Source: Tachypleus tridentatus
Lineage: Eukaryota; Arthropoda; Merostomata; Xiphosura; Limulidae
Assembly (NCBI RefSeq): GCF_004210375.1
Contig: NC_134831.1
Span: 43,310,035-43,374,034, forward strand
DNA: 64,000 bases
Direction: 5' to 3'
Shown here: positions 58,727 to 64,000 of the stretch, one piece after another
How the letters are laid out: each line of letters begins with the position of its first letter
How positions within the stretch are numbered: position 1 is the stretch's first letter
Notes under the pieces: model-generated
The model's database searches: none
Seen by the model: only the letters and a program-made list of their open reading frames with translations
What the model was told of the DNA's origin: nothing
Translations under genes and position numbers: made by a program

Positions 58727-60617
58727 TAATATATTTGTATAATAGTAATTTCTGTATGGTTTTAAGCCCTGTATAGGTAGAAATTGTGAATTAATTATTT
58801 ACTACTTTGTGCTAGGCAAAGGTCTAGTGTTGCTGAAGTAAAGAGTACCAAGATGATGGGCTTGCTGTCTCTGTGGAATTGGGTTGTTGAAGGAATTTTC
58901 ATTTTGATAAGGTTGTGGCCTTTGAGACTGTTTATGGTATGAATTATTATTTTCTTTATTTTGATGGTTGATGTGTGTGATATATCTAAAGATGCTACTG
59001 ATGTGGTTCATGATTCAATATAACTCTAATACTGTAACACTCAGTTTTATTTGAATACATTTTTAAATATGATTGTAATTAATTGTTTTTCAAAACAAAT
59101 GTTAAGCCTTTTGGTTTCCAATACTTTGTCAGCTTTTGCCTTCAAACTATAATTTTTAAGGTTTTATACATATAAACAAAATTTTGAAAAACTTTTGCTT
59201 TTCATCATTCATTGTAAATGATGAATTTTTGTATAATAGAACTCTTGAGCAGCATCTTATGGAAGACAACATACTGAATTAAAATGCTTATTTTACATAC
59301 CTTTGACTTGGAATACAAAATTAACAAATTAAGAGTTGTGGAAAAAACATTGTATATGATCTTTGCCACAAAAATGGTTGTAACATACTGGAATTTTTAA
59401 TTTGATGAATTGCTAGAGAAGTCATTTTGTAATGCATTGTGCACCTGCTTTGACTTCAATACTACATCTTTGGGTCTCATTTTGCCATTAGTTTCACAAA
59501 ATTTTGGAGCTAATGATTTCTTATATATAATTCCTATCTCCTTTTTACTACTGAGCCCAATTTTGTATGTTTCACTGTTGATGTGATAATCAATTGATGA
59601 CTCTTCAATTCAGCTACTATACAAAAATTAATAGGAATATCTTTAAACAAGTTCTTTTCTCATCTGACCTGGACAAATAGTTTAGCATAATCATTGTACT
59701 TTAACATTACATTCACAAATGTATCTAAAACAATTAGAGCATGTTTCATTGCTACATTGTTATACATTACATTTACAAGTTAACTTTCTCCATGTTGGTT
59801 TTGGTCCTGTAAACCATACCTTGAAAAAGTGCTAAATGTCTTCTTTTTTCTTTAATCAAAACAGCTAAACATTTCCAAAATAACTTTTTTTTTTCTCGAG
59901 CCACATCAAGATGTTGGACTTTCCCAAATGTAATAACGTTGTGGAAAATAGGAATTGTGTGGGTAAAATGAGGATATAAATTAATTGTTTTTCTTGACGT
60001 TTTCTGAGTAGGTAAAGATGATGAGTACTAAAACACTGTGTCTGATTATCGGTCTGTGATTTATGCTTGTAATATAAAAAAACATTTCTTTGCATGCACG
60101 TATATGAGACAAGTAACAATACCCAAGTGTATGTCCTCAGGGTCCACTTGGTATTGGTGCAAAATTTCAAGTTTCTAGGCTTTGTCCTTTTGGAGTTATG
60201 GCAATTATACACACATGCACAACTAATGTTACTCCCATCCACCACCTGCTAGTTTGTTTAGATAACTGGATTGGATGCTTCATACTAGTATAATTTGTCT
60301 TCTGTGCTATCAGCTAGTGCCTCTCAACTGTATTGGGGGCTGGAATGCTAACTTCAAGAGGTAAGTTTTCAACTTACTTACCCCCAAATGGTAGGACCTT
60401 ATTTTTTATTCTTATTTTTATTTCATTTAATTTTTCTTCTTTACTTTGGAGAGTAGTCACCTTCCCACCACTGTCTGCAGCCAGTGAAGGGTGTTATAGA
60501 TGTGGGATGTTGTGGGCTTGAGCACCCACATCTTGCTCTCCTAATTTTTATTTCTATTGCTACTCTTTTATTTCTTATATGAGACTGGCAAATGGTGGTT
60601 AAGACTGATAGATGGTA
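58727..60617. other. Non-coding with unassigned protein-like traces on the minus strand
   Basis: A 69-codon Asn/Gln/Pro-rich frame (58,802-59,011) and a 126-codon frame (59,865-60,245) are open on the minus strand. I recognise neither. The second contains a Lys/Arg-rich NCHNSKRTKPRNLKF start and hydrophobic runs. Both may be transposon-derived. Confidence 0.3.
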
Positions 60618-60764
60618 TATCCCCACCAACACATAGTGGGATTGACTGCTACATTATAATGTCCCCACAGCTGAAAAGGCGAGCATGTTTGGTGTGATGA
60701 GGATTTGTACCTGCGACCCTCAGATTATGAGTCAAGTGCCTTATTCATTTGGCCATGCTGGGCC
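60618..60764 (-). repeat. SINE family A, head half only
   Basis: Reverse fragment: accaacacatagtgggattg, acattataatgtccccac, a decayed B-box region (ggatttgtacctgcgaccc) and ggccatgctgggcc. The tail half is missing. Confidence 0.85.
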
Positions 60765-60769
60765 AATAT

Positions 60770-63175
60770 ACCCATTGAGGTTACTTCCTATGCTACTTTG
60801 AATTCTTCAAGAGGAGTTATTGTTGATAGGAATTTCAAGAATATCAAGAGTCAGAGATCCTCACTGGTTTGGTCTCTCCATCCAAGGAGTTTCTGCAGTG
60901 AGGCATATTTCCACTTGCATAGATGGAATTATGATGCTGACCAGTGTCCTAATTTTGATGTTCACATCACCATGTCCACCTGCCACCATCAAGGCAGGTT
61001 ATTGTAATTGGAAGGTATGACCATATATTCCAAACCGTTTCAGATGTTTACAATGTCAGTGTGAAATAGATCCTCATTTGCATTAATTGTAGCGCCTCTC
61101 ACCCATTTTACTTTTGTTCATGCCCTAGGTGGGTGGAAGAAAAAGAAGTACAGTGTTTAAAAACGATTCACAACATTTCTTACCCCGAGGCTTGAAAGTT
61201 ACTATCCACAACTCTATCTCGGATGTATGCTGCTGCACTTCGTTCCACTGCTACAGTGGGAGTGCAGATGAATCTCTCCATGCTTCCAAAAGAATCATTC
61301 TCAAACCATGTAAAAGCCTTTTGACCTCCATGGTTAAGAAAGTTGATGAATCAATGTTAACACCCATCTCTGTCCCTACTATTCATTCCAGCAGGTTCTT
61401 GGATCCACTTCCTTTGGAAGGATTGACAGTAACCAACGGGGCAGTAGTCATTTTCCAGTCATTTTGAGAGAGACTGACTGTGGCTGATGCCACCCAATCC
61501 ATGTGCACTGGTGGAACCTGAATCAAACCAACCGGGCCACCTTACAATGCTCTCATGGAACTTGATCCTGCCGTTGTCTGTAAGCCATTGATAGACGACT
61601 GCATAGCAGCAGTTACTGACTGTACTATCCAGGCATCTGCTCAAAATATTCCTAAAACCTGGACACATTTCCCATGGTTTTCTCATTTGTGGTGGAATCC
61701 TGCCAACCACATCGAATGGAAGGCTCAAAAATGGGCCTGGGATGCTTTTTGTAGGTACCCTACACTTTTGAATCACATTGTTTTTCAGTAGGCCTGTGCA
61801 CATACTCGGCAGGTAAGATGTCAAAGCTAGAAGGAATCTTGGATTAAATTCATAACCAGCATCTCTTACACTACCAGTTCCAAAGTCATATCATAAAAGA
61901 TTTGGAAGGTCAGTGGGCAGTATAATTCTATCCCCTTTATGATGTTGCTCTCTGATGGCCAGGAAGTTTCTTATACCCAGAGCATTGCCAGTACTCTGGG
62001 TGAAAGATTTTTCTGGGTATCTAGCATTTCTGCTTCATCCTACACCTTAGCCATCGAGACTCGGGCAGAGCGATCACCTCTTTCCTTTTGGGCTGATCAT
62101 CTATATGACTATAATCATCCCTTTACACTGGTGTAAGTCAAGCTGGTTCTTCATTAGTCTGGCAGTACATCGGTCAGACCTGATATACACTACGAGATGC
62201 TGCACCATCTCTCTTCTGCTTCTCTTGCTCTCATTTTGGTTGCTTTTAATTGGATCTGACAGGAGAATGTTTTTCCTGATGCACGCACCAGACTATTGTC
62301 CTACCTTTTTCTAAGCATGGGAAAGATCCCAAGATTCCTTCAAACTGCTATCCAATTTCTTTGATGAGCTGTATCTATAAGACCTTAGAGAGGATTTTTA
62401 TGCTTGTCTTATTTAGTTCTTCGAATCAAACAACATCCTCTAACCCATCCAGTGTGGGTTCTAACAACAGCTCTTTACTGTGGACCACCTGATTCAATTT
62501 GAAACATTGATCAGAGAAGCCTTTTTCAATCGACAACATCCTGTGTCAGTATTCTTTGACCTTGAGAAGGCTTACAATATTATGTGGAGGTATGGCATTT
62601 TGCAAGATCTTCTGTTATATGGGTTGCTTGACCATTTGCCCATTTTTATTGGCTCCATGCAAGTTGGCAGTCGACTTGGAGCGAGCAATGTGAAAACAAG
62701 CTTTTCCAGGTAAAACCTTCTAATGGACTTTGGCCATCTTGTTTTCCTAAGGATTGGAAAGGAATTGTCTTAAGTAAACTACACATTGGTCACAGCTTTT
62801 AAACTCCTTGTTTTTTTTTCTTTTGGGACTGATGCACCAAATCTGTGTGACACTCGGGTCACAATAGTCCACATTTTACTGTCATGCCATTTTTATATAT
62901 CTCTCAAAGATGGCACCATTTTGGACATGTTTTATCCCAAGGTTTACCCCTGACATTAGACAGTGTCATTGGTGATGGTGACACTGTCCACCTTACAAAT
63001 GTTTTTAGGTTTTTAAGGGCCATTTGCCTTTTTAATGCTATTTGAGTTTGTAATTCAAAACTTGTACTGTTTTGTTTTTACGATCTCCTTTTATGAATTT
63101 TAGTAATTTTAATTTACTTTTAATTTTTTTATGGTTGTTTGGTGCAGATAACCAAGTTGCTTTGTGCTATAAAAG
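60770..63175 (+). mobile_element. Decayed Jockey-like LINE (gag, linker, partial RT, C-terminus, 3' UTR)
   Basis: Order on the plus strand: a gag-like block (TIKAGYCNWKV about 60,985-61,017; LNSSRGVIVDRNF about 60,805) and a zinc knuckle CINCSASHPFYFC with CX2CX3HX4C spacing (61,079 on). An EN-RT linker follows (IPKTWTHFPWFSHLWWNPAN; 61,555-61,791, continuing to 62,136). Reverse-transcriptase N-terminal motifs come next (PISLMSCIYKTLERIF about 62,355; VSVFFDLEKAYNIMWRYGIL, with the first catalytic Asp, 62,480-62,713). The YxDD half is deleted, and the sequence jumps to the C-terminal cysteine region (CDTRVTIVHIL, about 62,848) and the closing DTVHLTNVFRFLRAICLFNA with a stop at 63,043-63,045. 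The 3' UTR at 63,144-63,175 carries the CAGATA...GCTTTGTGCTATAAAA tail shared with the SINEs. At about 2.4 kb it is well short of a complete element and has many stops. Confidence 0.82.
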
Positions 63176-64000
63176 GCCAAACAGCCAACTGACCAACTCT
63201 GTTTCACCTTCTCACTGAAGTCCTCTGCCATGATCTTGAGAGTTATGTAAGGGACACCATTTAATGTTTGTTTGCTTTTTTTTTTTCTACTGTCTCTATT
63301 TTGACTTGCTATCATTGTTTTGTGGGTCTTTTCATTTGGAATGCTTTTCATTAAAAGATTGTCACCCTTTTCTCTTTTCTACATGATTTTTATCTGGTCT
63401 CATTACCTACACGTACAAGTTTTTGAGAACATTTCCAATTCCTGGAAACCCCAGGCTAAGATTTCTAACCAGCAATATTTGGTTGTTTTCTTGCTTTTGT
63501 GTCTCACTAGGCTACATGTACCTCAGTCTGCTACTCATCCTTGAGATTCATGTCATGTTAATTCCTTTCCTTTTTCTTCTCCAGTTGTTCCTGGGTAGTG
63601 TCTTCTTTTCTTCAGGTCAGACCACTGGGGCTCATAGCAGGGAGTTTTCCTTATAGAAACTTCTGGGCTCTCTGCCTCCCCCACTTTATTCACCTGAAGA
63701 GATTCTTTCACCAGTGATTTTTGGATTGTGCAAGTTTTTCTCATTGTCTGTCCCTACACTTTCATACTCCACCTTTTTTTTCTCCCCTGCCATCAGAACT
63801 TCTCTTCAATGCCTTTGGAATGCAGTGATCTTTTTGTTGGCAGCAGAAGGAAACTGCTAAAGTCTGTTATTATTGTGTTTGTCAAATCCAGGAAGATGGA
63901 GGATTTAACATCTGTTATCTTTAGATCTCTTTCGTGTTGTTTTGTGATTCTTGATGGATGACATTTTCCATCTGTGTTGCATGAGAGGTGTTTTCACTTT
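63176..64000. other. Unassigned, pyrimidine-rich on the plus strand
   Basis: Several short frames are open on both strands. The T/C-rich plus strand with broken protein-like runs suggests another decayed LINE 5' region, but no motif is clear enough to name. Confidence 0.3.

Noticed and set aside
61459-61824. 121-codon minus-strand frame
   Set aside because: Antisense to the Jockey-like linker region, which has clear family motifs on the plus strand.
63109-63351. 80-codon minus-strand frame
   Set aside because: Antisense to the LINE 3' UTR and T-rich flank; Lys-rich because of T runs.

Overview
This is eukaryotic, AT-rich, repeat-dense DNA with almost no open host coding sequence. I infer a chelicerate, most likely a horseshoe crab. 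The reasons are an arthropod-type secreted chitin-binding (CBM14/peritrophin-A) gene pair, arthropod-style TATA promoters, and very abundant tRNA-derived SINEs of a kind I associate with Limulus/Tachypleus genomic DNA. The species call rests on memory and was not searched.

Host genes: a divergent pair of CBM14 genes lies at 8.1-9.7 kb (minus) and 16.6-18.9 kb (plus). I reconstruct the same structure for both: a CACGTG E-box 11-15 bp upstream of an identical CTATAAAAAC TATA element, a short non-coding exon 1, one 5'-UTR intron (about 1.0 and 1.7 kb), and one coding exon. The left gene is open. The right gene has an in-frame TGA at codon 23, at the end of its signal peptide, where the left gene has CGA. 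A possible terminal exon of an unknown gene lies at 126-452.

Mobile DNA: three SINE families (A, about 270-290 bp, tRNA-Lys-like head; B, about 130 bp; C, about 120 bp) account for more than thirty insertions, several with perfect 10-12 bp target-site duplications. All three share a 3' tail module (CAGATA...GCTTTG), which also occurs in the 3' UTR of a decayed Jockey-like LINE at 60.8-63.2 kb, the candidate SINE mobiliser. Other remnants are a Ty3/Gypsy pol on the minus strand (20.8-25.1 kb) with two nested SINEs, a second Gypsy integrase piece at 40.2 kb, a THAP/P-element (THAP9-like) transposase at 27.4-30.7 kb, two unrelated hAT elements (45.3-46.0 and 49.6-52.2 kb), LINE fragments at 17.1-18.2, 43.1 and 54.0 kb, a mariner with matching terminal repeats and TA duplication but a deleted catalytic core (57,812-58,726), and two copies of a repeated arthropod ORF family (20.4 and 46.7 kb).

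Tandem repeats: a 44/132-bp minisatellite (2.2-3.1 kb), a roughly 40-bp decayed array (11.1-12.6 kb), six 35-bp units (15.5 kb), 43/86-bp units (30.7 kb), an A-rich array (42.4-43.0 kb), a 55-bp array (44.1 kb) and three near-identical 214-bp units (54.8-55.4 kb).

I found no convincing new multi-gene system. The most informative signals are the paired CBM14 promoters with the premature stop, and the SINE/LINE shared tail. SINEs are nearly absent from 26.9-39.1 kb and 52.5-60.6 kb.
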